Positions 11,096 to 23,025 of a stretch of DNA of 64,000 nt are shown here, piece after piece. Source of the stretch: Ancylostoma caninum (Eukaryota; Nematoda; Chromadorea; Rhabditida; Ancylostomatidae); NCBI GenBank assembly GCA_037903475.1, contig JBAJFG010000248.1, positions 1,054,001 through 1,118,000 of the forward strand, read 5' to 3'. The position numbers and the translations under genes are program-made. Each line of letters starts with the position of its first letter. Position 1 is the first letter of the stretch. The notes beneath the pieces are model-generated. The model was not told the origin of the DNA, ran no database searches, and saw only the letters and a list, made by a program, of their open reading frames with translations.

Positions 11096-13769
11096 AGCAA
11101 GGAATTGTATAAGCAAATTCCGACTAGTTTCGTTTCCCTCTCTGCACATACCATCGTTTTTTCTACCATACTTTGAAGAGAATTGGTCGTAGTGAGAACA
11201 AACCTTAGAAGGCGTGCTTGCATCAAAGGACAAGAAGGAATTCTTAGTGATGAGAATTAAAAATCACCGTATTTAATCAAAAAGAAACATTCCAAGAACA
11301 AAGATATATCCTTCTGCTTTCGGCCATGTTTTATCAACACTTCTCATCAAGCCTTCGTTTTTCTCCAAACAGGTATGTGATGAATGCTCCATTCGGAGCA
11401 TTTCCTACGCTAAGATTTCAAACAGTTCAAAATAGTCTCCTAAAGTTGGATCTCGTGTCAGTTTCCGCGCCGTTATCCATTCCTGAAAAACGCATTTACC
11501 GGATTTGTGTAGTTGGTATTTTCATAGCGTAATCGCTGCTGATCAGCGGCCACATGTAGGACTTCGCACGTCAGATCTGATCAATTAACCGGCATCCGTG
11601 ATTTGAGCCAAGTTTTCCAGGTTTGGAGCCACGTAATTTCGTGAAATTCATTTTTTGTTGCATAGATGTGGCTAAGGGGCAGAGATGTGCTACGGCTCTC
11701 CACTGCGTTGCGTGAGCTCCAACTACAGCTCTCCAACTGCGTTGCGTGAGCTGCAGCACATCTTTGTTATCAATTTATCGTGTTCAAAGACGTAATCTGG
11801 TAAAACCTCCATGTCAATGATCGATCATTTGGATTTGGAAATCAAGCCTGAAGCACTGTAGATATCTCGTATGCGCCATAAAGTACTCTTGCGGGTGAAT
11901 GCACCCGTGGCAGTAAAGATTAGGAAACAGTTGAAAAGCACGATCTTGTTGCTTTCTTTTGAAAAATTGGCATATGACCGTTTGACGCGCTGCAGTGATC
12001 ATATGCAGAAATGTGGAAGAGGAACAGAGGTGTAAAATTAATTGGTAATGTAAGATACTCTGAATATCAATCTCTACCGATGACGCTTCACAAATAGATG
12101 CACCTAGAGTTCGTGGACCGTCGAAGTAGGAGAAATGAAGCATGGAATATCCTTGTCAGAACGCGAAGCTCTTTACTGTGCTACATTTGTGAAGCGGTGC
12201 TGTGGAGTGCGTAGACGTTCGGAATAAGCAGAAACAGTCGATTTATTGATGCAACGAAAATGAATAATCCTGAAAGAATTATATTTCACTCATAGCACGT
12301 AATTATGAAACTTTCCAGACCTTTCCTTTTTTGGCGAGAAGGTTGCGATCTTCTATGAATTTGGATTTGGTCGCTATCCATATGATTACAATGCCAGCCA
12401 ACCAATCTTCCTCAAGTATGAAATTGCAGCCTAATCCTTTTTAGTTTCATTATCAGTACCGGTTTTCAGGTGTGCAATCTGACTATCATCTAGCTATTGC
12501 TGAAATAAACATCACCACACATATTCCTACTGAGAATTTCAGCGGACTAGCCGTCATCGACTTCGAGGAGTGGCTTCCACTTCGGGACCAGAATGGATAT
12601 AAGAAAAAACATGTTACGCGAATATTTTATTCATTGTAAATAATAAAATCAACCAACTAATGGTGGCACAACTTGAGAGTATCACTCTCTATGAGATTCT
12701 GACATTTTGGTCATTTCATTCACGTCAAACCTTTAAGGGGGGGGGGGCTAACGTAGCGTTCCAAACGGGTGTTTCTACCACTTGCAAAAATCTAGCCTGT
12801 AATTAGCACTCGATAATATGTGTAGGCAAAGTGAGGCGGGTATGTCAGGTGCTATAGCAGCCTTAGAAGATAAGTTGCAGAGGAGGTCGGGTGGATTCCT
12901 TCAATTATGAGAAGTGTTCCTGCAAAAGCCCCAATGCGGGTGAGAACATTATATTCATTCAAAGTTATCCTCTTTTCCTTATTCGGCGTTTGTCATGCAT
13001 GACTAAGTCTCTCTCATCTGAACCATAGCCTCCTACTGAGCTGTATATGTATATCACATCTCCGATCAAGGTGTAGACCGCGTCATTCTACAACTTATCT
13101 GCCCAAATGCACTTCCCTTCAGTCTGTTCATAGGGAACATCACCTAAAGCAGCAATTCATGAAACCCGGATACGCCAACGTTGATACTGTTCGCTTCTAA
13201 GGGCGTTCGGTGAATCGCTTCCCGATGTCCTTATTTCGAATTTGAATATTGAGCTAACTGGAGTTCATTCATGAGAGGTACCTCTCCTGGGCCCGGAGTA
13301 AAGTCCTAAATGTTGGCAGCCATCTGCTGCTACTGTGATGTGAAGTCGCTGCTGGCATATTTTCAGAAGGATGTCGGCATCTTTCTATAACCATGTGCCC
13401 TCACGTCCGACGCCAATTTGTCGGCAGCAATGACCTCAAAGCAGCCGGCAACTTGCTCTCGGCACGATCTGGTCCCACGGCGACACGTCAGAAAATGAAG
13501 AGAAAAGACAGAGAGGCAAGAGAGTGCCGACGCAGAAGTTCGCTCATGGTCGAGAGCATGACGGAAGTCGGCACCTCCTACGAAACCCTATCTCTCATAG
13601 AATTATCATCCTTTCGACTGAACAGAAATGGTCTCCAGCACATATTTGGTGTAAGGAAGGTATTCTAGAGAACTAACCGACGGAAATTGAATGTTGTAAC
13701 TTGGCAGCACCTACGCTTGTTCTCTCTGCCTCACATCTCGGATTCCCTGTAGATGGCCACTCCAGCACG

Positions 13770-13951
13770 ACATGGGTTACCTATGCCAATCACCCAAGTT
13801 TGGACCCGGCTTATTGTACCTGTGCTTGTTGGGCATCGCATCGTTTCTCACATGGCCGTGGCCCATCAAAAATCATCCTACTAAATACATGGTGCCCTTG
13901 CATCCTTTACTAAACCAAACTTTGATCTTAGCCAAAAGGCCGAGAAGCGAA
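13770..13951 (-). ncRNA. U2 snRNA-like sequence, probably a pseudogene
   Basis: Minus strand from 13950: TCGCTTCTCGGCCTTTTGGC followed by TAAGATCAAA, which is the near-invariant U2 5' end (stem-loop I and the region pairing with U6). After that the sequence departs from U2. The branch-site recognition element GUAGUA is not present in its usual place, and a possible Sm site GATTTTTGA appears about 77 nt in, earlier than the usual position near 100. Total length to the point where similarity fades is about 180 nt, close to U2. It lies antisense in an intron of the dead hyaluronidase copy. Confidence 0.55.
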
Positions 13952-14559
13952 GTACGAACACAGCCCGAACAGCGTAGTACAGTCGCGGTCAAAGAGATAT
14001 TATAAGTGGTACTGTTGAATTAGGAACTTTTAGTTATAATTTAACTTGGGATTGAGCTATTCGGCCGAAATTTTAAGATGTGATGGGGATCGATGTGCAT
14101 TTTCTCTGCGCTGCGTAGCATTGAAGCAAACTGCTTCCAAACAGAACTCTCGCGTTCTACATCCATATTCATCATTTTCATCAACACGATAGTTCCTCAT
14201 TTGCATCGATTCGTAGAGGACTTATTCTAATTCGTATCTTGAGTGAGGAATTTGATGCAGTAGTCGTGTTCTGTAGTCACTCCTTTCACATGGAGAAGTT
14301 GGATTGCCGAAAAGTGCAAAAAAGTGAAAAAAAGAGTCTTCAGTAATCTCGAACAAAACACAACCGTTCCGACGGAATGTTCCTATGATATCCACTACTA
14401 ACAACTATTCTGACAATGAAATAGGACCTGTAACGCAGCCATTGTTCTTTAGATACAGTAAAACGGATTTTTTTTTTGTAAATTGTTAAATTGTCAAATT
14501 AAATTTGTTAATCATATATTTTCGACCGCAGCTGTACGTCGATTTCAAACTCTATGGGC

Positions 14560-14800
14560 GTCTCTTATTATTTGGTGCCGTCCTCCCTTCAATTGCTCCC
14601 ATTCTTCCTCAATTTCTGTCAGGAGGAGCAAAGGTTCAGCGCTAGATGAGGCAGCAAGAGGGCAGAAATGGACTCAGACTTTAAACTCGACTTATCTGTT
14701 AGGATTGCGTTCGTGCTGCGCAGTTTCGAAAGATGAATCCTTGCGTATAGTCCCTGTGAAAGGGTTTTTGCAGTTTTTGTCGCGTCCTACGTCGTGACTG
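14560..14800. repeat. Member of the CTGTGCAGCACGAACGCA hairpin-MITE family, divergent
   Basis: Contains TGCGTTCGTGCTGCGCAG and CTCCCTTCAATTGCTCCCA. These match pieces of the hairpin MITE at 54829-55079 and relatives at 27920-28080 and 51150-51310. Boundaries are approximate. Confidence 0.4.
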
Positions 14801-15759
14801 TATATATTGGTTCTTTTTTTTTGTTTTCTTTTATTTTCAGGGTGAATTCCTTCACAAAACTTGTGCAGACAACCGTCCGAGTCTGGGAACACATCTGTGC
14901 CCCTTTATATACGAAAAAAAACTTTAATTTCCCTTTTTTTGACTTCTCTTCATTTGCAGCAGGCTGCATCGTTTGCCCAACCCCGACGCGAGTTGAAGGC
15001 GAGAAGCCAGCTCGCAGCGAGCTCGAGCGTCGCAACTTGCACCAAACTGTAAAAGTCTCTCAAGGGCCTCGACGCTGTATATGCATCTCTGCTCCCAACG
15101 TGCCGGCATCTATGCTTACCTCATTTTCCTCCAGGATGCCGCCGTAGATTTCGGCATGTTGAGAGAAGAGATGCCAACATGCCGGCATCTCAACGTCATG
15201 TCTTAGAGTACTTTACTACTGCCTGGAAAAACTGTCAAAGTGCTCTAACTTAATCATGTTTGGTAGATCGTTGTCATTGAAAGGAAGTATTTTTCCTTAT
15301 TGGTATATGTGTAATCAGGAAGAGAAATTACTCCAAAACCTGTAAAACAGCCGACAGAGAACCACTAGTACGAGCCAGTCACAGAATTTTGATCGGAACA
15401 GTGGATTAAGCATGACGAATAGGTTCTGAAAGAGGCAACAACCAGTTCACTTGCGCGAAAAGGTGATGGCACCTATTTTTTGAGATGACATGCGACTTCT
15501 CTTCTTTGTGAGGAGAACTACTCCTTATTGCGAGTAAACGGTGTTTCTGGAAACAACTGAATACCAAATGTAAAAGTCGGAAAACGCATGCTATCTTGTT
15601 ATATGACCGACCCTTTCGCATCAACTGATTCTTCTCCATTGGCTTCCTATTTCTTTGATCCACTCGACATCCTCTGAATGAATACTTTGACTTCCTAAAA
15701 CTCGAAAACTTCGGCCTTCTTCAGGTGTTCCAGAATGAGTCTATCTTGCTCACCACACA

Positions 15760-15925
15760 TAAGTACCCAAATATACAGAGAATTCCAAACGGACGCAATC
15801 AAGAGTCAGGACCGCGACGCGGTTCTCTTGGGCAGAGTCACGGGAGCTCAGCATAGTGTGCGTCTGCGTCTCTGTCCATGAGAGCCGCGCCGCGGTCTCG
15901 ACTCTTGTCTACGTACGTTTGGAGT
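15760..15925. repeat. Small inverted repeat
   Basis: AAGAGTCAGGACCGCGACGC at about 15800 is matched by a reverse-complement arm ending AGACTCTT-like at 15890-15910, with about 45 bases between. Probably a MITE remnant. Confidence 0.5.
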
Positions 15926-16948
15926 TTCCTATAACTGAGGATGACCGAATAAAAAAGTTGGAGGAAGAGGACTATAATATTGCGGCAAGGTGAGTGCTCG
16001 TCAAAAAAAATATTCTTGAACAACTGTTTTTCTGAAAAAAAAAGTTGGAGCTGTCGGCGTGTCTACTGGCTGCCCACCACAGCTTCAGCGTTGGCTAACA
16101 CGCCTTGACGTGTCCTACCTATACGATCAACTCCTAACAGGCATGATCAGGCTTCATGCGTCCAATCTGCTCGCAAACGTTTTCTAATCCTGTCCCGAAA
16201 GACTTTCAAAAAATGGGTTCAAAGACAGTGCCGTAACAATCCATGCATACCACTGGATTCAGAGCACCGAGGAGATTCGGAGTCCACTAAAACCTCAATC
16301 ACCAAAACGAGGTGATGCGCTGCCTTTAAGTATCCTTTGCAGCCACCATGTGCTTCTATCAGAGTAACCGAAAAGACTTTGGCCAAACTTAGAGTACTGC
16401 AAAAACTCTCCAGAATGAGATAGGTTTAGCGGAGGAACGGATAAAAAAATCGCCACTGAGATCCCAGAAATCCCGAACTTATTGGTGCTAAGGAACCGAA
16501 GGCAGACCACAGCAGAGTAGTCGTAGAGATTGGCACATCGCCATCACTTCACCCCAAGGTTTTCTTCAAAAGGAGTCCTCAGAGGTCGAACCTAAGTGTA
16601 GATGCCGAATAGACTATTGCTTTCATTTTAGGCTAGTAGGAGGTCAACGATTTGGATGAACGGGTGGGCCGCTGGTTCATTTTCCAAAACAATTTTAATA
16701 TCTTCACTTAATATCGCTTCCAAAAAGCAAGCATCAAACGTTCAGTCCGTCAAGAATTTGAACCTGTGAAAGCAGTTATTCAACTGCTTCCTTAGGACTT
16801 ATGTAGATTTTGGCGTTGGTCTCACTCAAAGTCTTTCAAAAACCAGGGACTACCTATTTGTTGCGATCACGACTCCATCCGATATAACTTGATTAGCTTT
16901 ATGGAACCCTTCAAAATTGGTTGCTTCAGAATAGGGCTGACCGAGAGC

Positions 16949-16996
16949 TCGAAAGAAGTGTTTCTCAGCACTCTTGCTGAGAAACACTTCTTTCGA
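16949..16996. repeat. Perfect 22-bp hairpin with a 4-nt loop
   Basis: TCGAAAGAAGTGTTTCTCAG plus CA, a CTCT loop, then the exact reverse complement. Twenty-two paired bases with no mismatch, and no other feature around it. Confidence 0.85.
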
Positions 16997-19839
16997 AACG
17001 TTTGCTGACCTCATACCCTCCTGTGGCACGCTGGCACTCTGTTCGCTCATCCCTGCTTGTTGAAAACTCTATGTTTCCACTAGGTAGCCTGAAAGCGGTG
17101 TGCAACGGCACGGTGGAAGAAGTTCAAGTCGCTGTATAGGACAGGTCCTTTGGGAAAATAAAGCTAAAAAGGAGGAGCTGTTGCTCAAAAACGCCAGTGT
17201 CACAAATAGTCACGATCACAGGAGTTTTGGGCCACATTGTAGTTATAGCTATCGATCCGCGGCCCTACGACTGGGCAGGAAAAGGGTGAACAAGAGAAGA
17301 AGTTGCAATCACCGACGAGGTAGTAGCTTACTACTGCGGTGCCAGAAATTTAGGTAGTGCCGGTCCAGAAAGCCACACATAGCTGCCCGGACAAACTCGA
17401 TGCCGGCGAAATGCTGTTCTCAAAGGAAGTGCTCCAGCGCCTGGAATGAATGGGAGTTGTAGCGGATCGGAGGAGTAGGTTTAATGCTGCATAGTGCATC
17501 GAGGCTCTTCAAGCAAACAACTTACAAATAATGCCAGCCGGAACCGCGCGACATCGTGCGGAAGACGCACTACGACCATTTGCTATGGCGATAGCGCTAA
17601 AGATATATCCGGCCGTACTGCTAGATAGTCGAAAAGTTCCGATTACTTAGCACAAAGGAGATTAGGAACAATTCTTTGCAATATTCGAGTATTCAAAAAC
17701 ATCCTTGACAATTTTCTAAACTAACTATTTCTTTCAAGGCAATTGTATAGTTATATTATACTTAATGTGTTATTGTATTTGTCTCTCCGAACTGATGACA
17801 TCGGATCTCTTATACATACAATGAATGAAATAAAAAAAAGAAGTCCACGGAAAGGTCGACATCGAAACAGAAGATGTAGCAAGAAATGCCCTAACAAACT
17901 TGAAATTAGTTTGGAACAATAGTCCTACCGCTGGCCTTCCACACTCCAAGGTGAATAGCTTAGGGAAAACATTTGAATACCCTCGATCACCTCATCCATC
18001 GATCATGACAAAAGGAATATTCGAAAAACTTCGGGCAGAGCGCGTCATATTTTAGGGAATTTTCCGTCAAGACAATCAAGCTTGCCCGAAAACTGCGCCC
18101 GAATGCTAAATGGGGCTTCTATGGTTTCCCCTACTGCAATTACAACGCCGGCAGTAATGGCGAATACGAATATGCGAAGAACTACCAAAAATGGAAAGAT
18201 GGTTACGCGAAATATTCCTTTTCCTTTTTTCTCTTATATAATACATTCGGTTGAGAAGAAAATAGAAGAAATTTTCCAAAACTTTTTTATTCCTCACTGC
18301 TGCTGATTCGATCAGGCATTGCCTGCTGACATAATAGGAAGTTCCCCAAAGCATCGCCTTTGGGGATACTCTCTTACATATGAGCTGCTCTGCAACATCT
18401 TCGCAAGCAGTCGAATCAGTACATAACAGCAGTGCAATCAAGGAGAGAGTAGAAAAATATTCCACAGTCTGGGGATACGTGTTTTTATGAGGAGCCACAC
18501 CTCGGGAAGTCTCACGTCACAACGCGAAGGGATTGTGGCGGTTCCAGTTGCTCCCGCAGGGTAAGACATACAGGGTCACCATATGGGTAGGCCAGGTCTA
18601 ATAACCGAGATGAACATTTGCATAAAAACGAGAGAAAACGAAGAACCTTACTCCACGCCACTTATTTCATATGCCAATTTTCCAACTTTTTTTTTCTGTC
18701 CCAAACTAGTGGGACCTTCTATCGCTCTGGTAACCCACCATTATATTCTCCTGGCTTGTCGCACTCTGATCACCATCTCAACCTCCCCCTCTGTTTCTTC
18801 TAGGATGAGAAAGAGCACGTTGATTCTAAACCGCTTCGAAAATAGGTCTTTCTGTTTGTCGAACGGTAGCTTGCGCAGTTCTTAGAATGGAGGATGGGTG
18901 TTCTACACATGCGTTGAGTAGTGCTATTGATTTGAAAGTTGCATACTCGGATCTCAGGTAAAACATATTCAAAAATTAGATGTGAAGATCTGACTTGGAT
19001 GCCGCTTCTTCCACTAACCTAATATTTCCATACAACCACCTTTTCACTTTTATCAGTTGGCGTTCCCTGATCAAGGTGGTAAAGTGCCTATCAATACAGC
19101 GAACATTTCCATAGAAAACAACCTCAATTACTGGGAGTGCAAATAATCGTTTCACACTGCTGTTTTGCGGCCTGCCTGTCTACATTTTTATTCGTATATA
19201 TGCGCCTGCTTCTTCGTTTATTAGACTTCCGTTATAGTTCATCTGTAGAGGAGCATCATGCATCACATCTACCAGCAACATAGGTTACGACACTTTTCAA
19301 TTTTGTTCGGAACATCGCTGAGGTTGTTGTTGCACGATAATCAGCGGTAATTGACACGCCTAAAGATCGCTTGAGCTACGGTGACGAACAGTGGTGTACG
19401 TGAAGTATGGCAGCAGTCTCACACGTTCCTAGTTAGAATTCAGTAGTGCAAAATGAGATCTCTGTGAAATAATGAGATAGTAAAAATAGCATAAAGCTAG
19501 CTCGGAAGGAATTGTGGAAGCGAATTCTACATCACTGAACTTGCTGACATGTATAAATACTGTATTACAACAAAAAAAAAGATGTGCATAGCCATTCATT
19601 TCAGAATGATGTTCATATTCAACGAAAGCAAAGCTCTTTATCCTTCAATTTACCTAGGATTCAACGCAACTTCAGACCAGCGATTCCGCTATATCCAGAC
19701 ATATCTAGAATTTTTTCAGTGAATCAATTCGATTAGTGGATGTCTACATTTTCCACCTTATTTTTGGTGGCGGGGGCCAAGAAGTGGGAACCGATCTATC
19801 CATAACTAGACGATATATTAAAAAAAAACTTATTGAAAA

Positions 19840-22140
19840 ACTAAACTAAAAAACTAAAAAAATAAAAGTCTGATTTTTGTTGGATAAACGGTGACGCCGA
19901 CGACGATGTGAGGTTAAGAGATGAGGTGCTACCTCCAGTCCCACTAGAAACCGGATCGGAATCAAGGGCTTGCGCCTCTCCACCCGGTCGCCTGTCGGTA
20001 GAAAGATCCGCGGCCCGAGTAGTGCTAGAAGGTGACGAGGACAAGAGTTCTCCAGCCCCAGGGGGTTTATGGGTCCTACGATCCCGTCGCCCTCTTCTCA
20101 GCTTGGCCCACTACCGGCAGGAGTGACAACCTCCGTCCTTTGGCCTCCTTGGCGAGAGCCGCCATTATTCCCGACAACCGGGTCCCAAGCATCTCCGCTC
20201 TGCAGCGTAATCCGCTCCATGGTGAGCCTTTCAAACTTACCCTGTTAGAGGAGTCGCTCGCTCGACACCGAATTCGATGGAGGAGAACGGCTTCACAGAT
20301 CACGGATACTACCAAGCTGCTCGACTTCTCGACACAGCCTGGAAAACAGGAAAACAGAGGGATTTGCAAGGAAACCGGAGTTTCGAACTCCACTTAAACA
20401 CAACGAGCACAAATGTTATGACAGCAATAAAAGGTTGCAAGGTAATCGCGGCCCAAACCGTTCGAGTACCCAATGGATCACATCAGTTAATTTAAAGCTT
20501 TTATTAGCGCTTTAAAACTAAGCTAGTATACTTCAGGAGATGCGTGCGGTGGATAATGAGGATTAAATAGATGAGGGCTAATATATAGGATAGGTGAACG
20601 AAACATAATAAGTGAATAAAACAGGAACAAATAAATGCACGAGATAAATGAGTAAATAGGATTAAATAGGATCAAGTAATTCGACCATTTACACTCTATT
20701 TACAGATGAGGCACAGATGTGCGCCGGCCCTGAGGTGTGAACCTGAGGGCAAGAACTGAGCAAAATCAATGGCGTGGGAATTTCCCCAACGCCTAACGGA
20801 CTTTGACGCGGTTGCGATAACGCTCACGCCTACGCCTACACTAACGCTGCGCAACTCCCCCCGGCTATACTAGACTTAGGAGAACTCAGGGCTGCGGGAC
20901 GTAGCTACTTTAGATGGAATGAAAAAATGACTCCCTCTCCTACACGGCTATTGGCACGGTGCAGCTAGATTGGAGAGTCCTCCTGCTAGGCGATATCCAC
21001 CAAGGGCTTGCGCTACCGCAAGGATAAGGATTCAAGGCCGTACTGCTACGGTCCGTCAAAGTAAGACCTGAAGATAGGTACACCGCTTGAGATGTACCAG
21101 GATCCTATCCGTCCGTCGCTCAGCTCTATTGCGTGCGCGTCCAATGATCACGAGCGTTGATGTCGAAATCGCACTCTGATCCATAGCCTTGATGATCGGA
21201 TCGAAAAGAACCCTTTAAGTTAGTGAGGCGGCCTTATATAGTGCGTCGCCCTGGGAATGCCCGGCTAGGGCGCGGCGAGACAGTGCAGCAGCGCGAGAGT
21301 CCGCTAGACGAGCAGAGGGGTTTCGCACGCTGCAAGGCACGCAGCCGGAGGAAGCGGATCATGGTACATGAGAACAGCTTTTAAGGCAATGATCGAAGGA
21401 ATAGAGTCCAAAATATGTACAAAGAGGGATCAAACAAGAAAACAGCCACCGAACGGATGATAGGAAGGCTAGGAGCGAGGAGGATTACATGTAAAACGGA
21501 AATTCAGATAAAACTTTTACATTTCATCCTACTCCAATACCGACAACTCGCATTAAAAAAAACGTGATTCTCTTGGGACTAAACTCAACCTTAAATTCTT
21601 TTCAGGATGTATTCAGGACAGTGATTTGTTTCGAAAGTCATATATGATTCACAGCACAAATAATGAATGAAATTAATAGCCTACTGACACAAGAGAGTGG
21701 CCATAACGTTGCCCGATAAACTAAAATAGTAGTTAGGCTTGGGCTGGCGCTGTAGTCCACGAGGAGTATAACATCCGGAGTAGCCATCGCTGGCGCCGGT
21801 GGATCGCCCACATCAGCGATCTATAGGCACTGATGTCACAGTCGCCAAGATCAGCGGCGGTCGGCCACCAACATCTCCCAATCAACAGGCCCTGTTGCCA
21901 TAGTCGCCGGTGACGGCGACATGGGGGCTACACTCCACGTGGACTATAGCGCCACCTTTACCCACATAGGCTTACTTAATACATCATCGGAATATGCAGT
22001 TGTTGGAAATGCACATCAAGAAACACTGGATGAGTGGTGCTCCATGATGCGCACCACGATCTTCCTCTTAGCCGCCTCAAAGCTCATCTCAAAAGGTGAT
22101 TGTGGGCATTTCTCAGACACTGGGCCGGAAATAGGCAGTT
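19840..22140. other. Non-coding or unidentified stretch in a pseudogene intron
   Basis: 19860-20400 is GC-richer than its surroundings and open in several frames on both strands, but no domain is recognisable. On the minus strand a TATATAAGGCCGC near 21230 and AATAAA-like AATAAAAGC near 20500 bracket about 740 bases, resembling an LTR or short transcription unit. Nothing firmer can be said. Confidence 0.3.
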
Positions 22141-22359
22141 GACGTTCAGGTTCCTCTGCTCTTCTTTTGCGGAAACTCCGATATCCTCCTGTAGAAATCC
22201 CGAACGGTAGTATTTTTCTGTGGAATTTCCGAATAGCGATCGTATCACACCCTAAGCCTATCCGCTGCGAATAATGGAGGAATGTGTGTGGAATGTCTGG
22301 ATGCACATGCGCTTTGTGTCCCAACGTTCGGTGGTCCCCGTGGAGAAGCGCACGGGTTT

Positions 22360-23025
22360 TTACACCCGCACCGCGTTCGCGGGTACCGCATCCCACTCAT
22401 CTTGTATGCCCAATCGTTGGGCCACCCAGGCATCCGCAATCGCTGGGTGTCCCGTAGGGCTAGCCAAGTCCCGTAGTGCTCGTCTGAATTCCGCACGAGC
22501 GGAGACTACACTGAGGTTTTCACACCTAGTAGTCAGATTATATACACTTTTTATCACTCTAAGCAATTCACTCAGGTAAAATGACGGAGATTCTGCAGCA
22601 GAATTCGAGAAAATTATATTCCTCTGCGTTTCTTCTGGGGAAAGTTCGAGGCGCTTTTTTTTCCTCTGCGGCTCCATGCCCGTAAATTTCTTTTTGCCGT
22701 TGTTTTCCGAACGAGGTTTTACTTTAGTGCGAAATTTTCGGCACGTTGTCTGTCCAGTCTTACGTGCGAACAGTTTGGCTGATTTCTTCACATCTCCATC
22801 GAAAAGCTTCGTCCAATCGCCAACGAGGTCTTCTCCGCAGCAGGTCCATCCTTCTCGCTCCTGATATTCTTGTGACGTTGATAGTGACGATGTGAGGAGA
22901 ATCGTCGATTGCTTTGGCATACCGTCCACGCTTGGCAAATGCGTATTGGGCCGGGTCCTAACACACTGTTTGTAGTAGGGTGTTGTGGAGACAGAGGCTG
23001 GAGAGAATCGACCGCACTCGGTCAT
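22360..23025 (-). CDS. Unidentified ORF of 221 codons, antisense in a pseudogene intron
   Basis: This is the longest unexplained open frame here apart from the transposon and tandem-repeat frames. It is Lys/Arg-rich in the middle (a KKKFTGMEPQRKKKRLELSP stretch that could act as a nuclear localisation signal) and Leu-rich near FYLSELLRVIKSVYNL. No known domain is recognised. The minus-strand frame after its stop (to about 22016) also stays open in a neighbouring frame, so the true unit may be longer, spliced or frameshifted. It could be a transposon-encoded protein or a real gene exon; the ATG is arbitrary. Confidence 0.35.
   Translation of the reverse strand: MTECGRFSPASVSTTPYYKQCVRTRPNTHLPSVDGMPKQSTILLTSSLSTSQEYQEREGWTCCGEDLVGDWTKLFDGDVKKSAKLFARKTGQTTCRKFRTKVKPRSENNGKKKFTGMEPQRKKKRLELSPEETQRNIIFSNSAAESPSFYLSELLRVIKSVYNLTTRCENLSVVSARAEFRRALRDLASPTGHPAIADAWVAQRLGIQDEWDAVPANAVRV

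Noticed and set aside
12737..12748. Run of G as a regulatory element
   Set aside because: A simple homopolymer with no supporting context.
13788..13800. CACCCAAGTTTG resembling the nematode SL1 spliced leader
   Set aside because: The full 22-nt SL1, its donor and the Sm/stem-loop layout of SL RNA are absent; it lies inside the U2-like sequence.
16831..16870. Missing exon 5 of the hyaluronidase pseudogene (GTCTTTCAAAAACCAG)
   Set aside because: The match covers only the first four codons, and the rest does not align with the intact exon.
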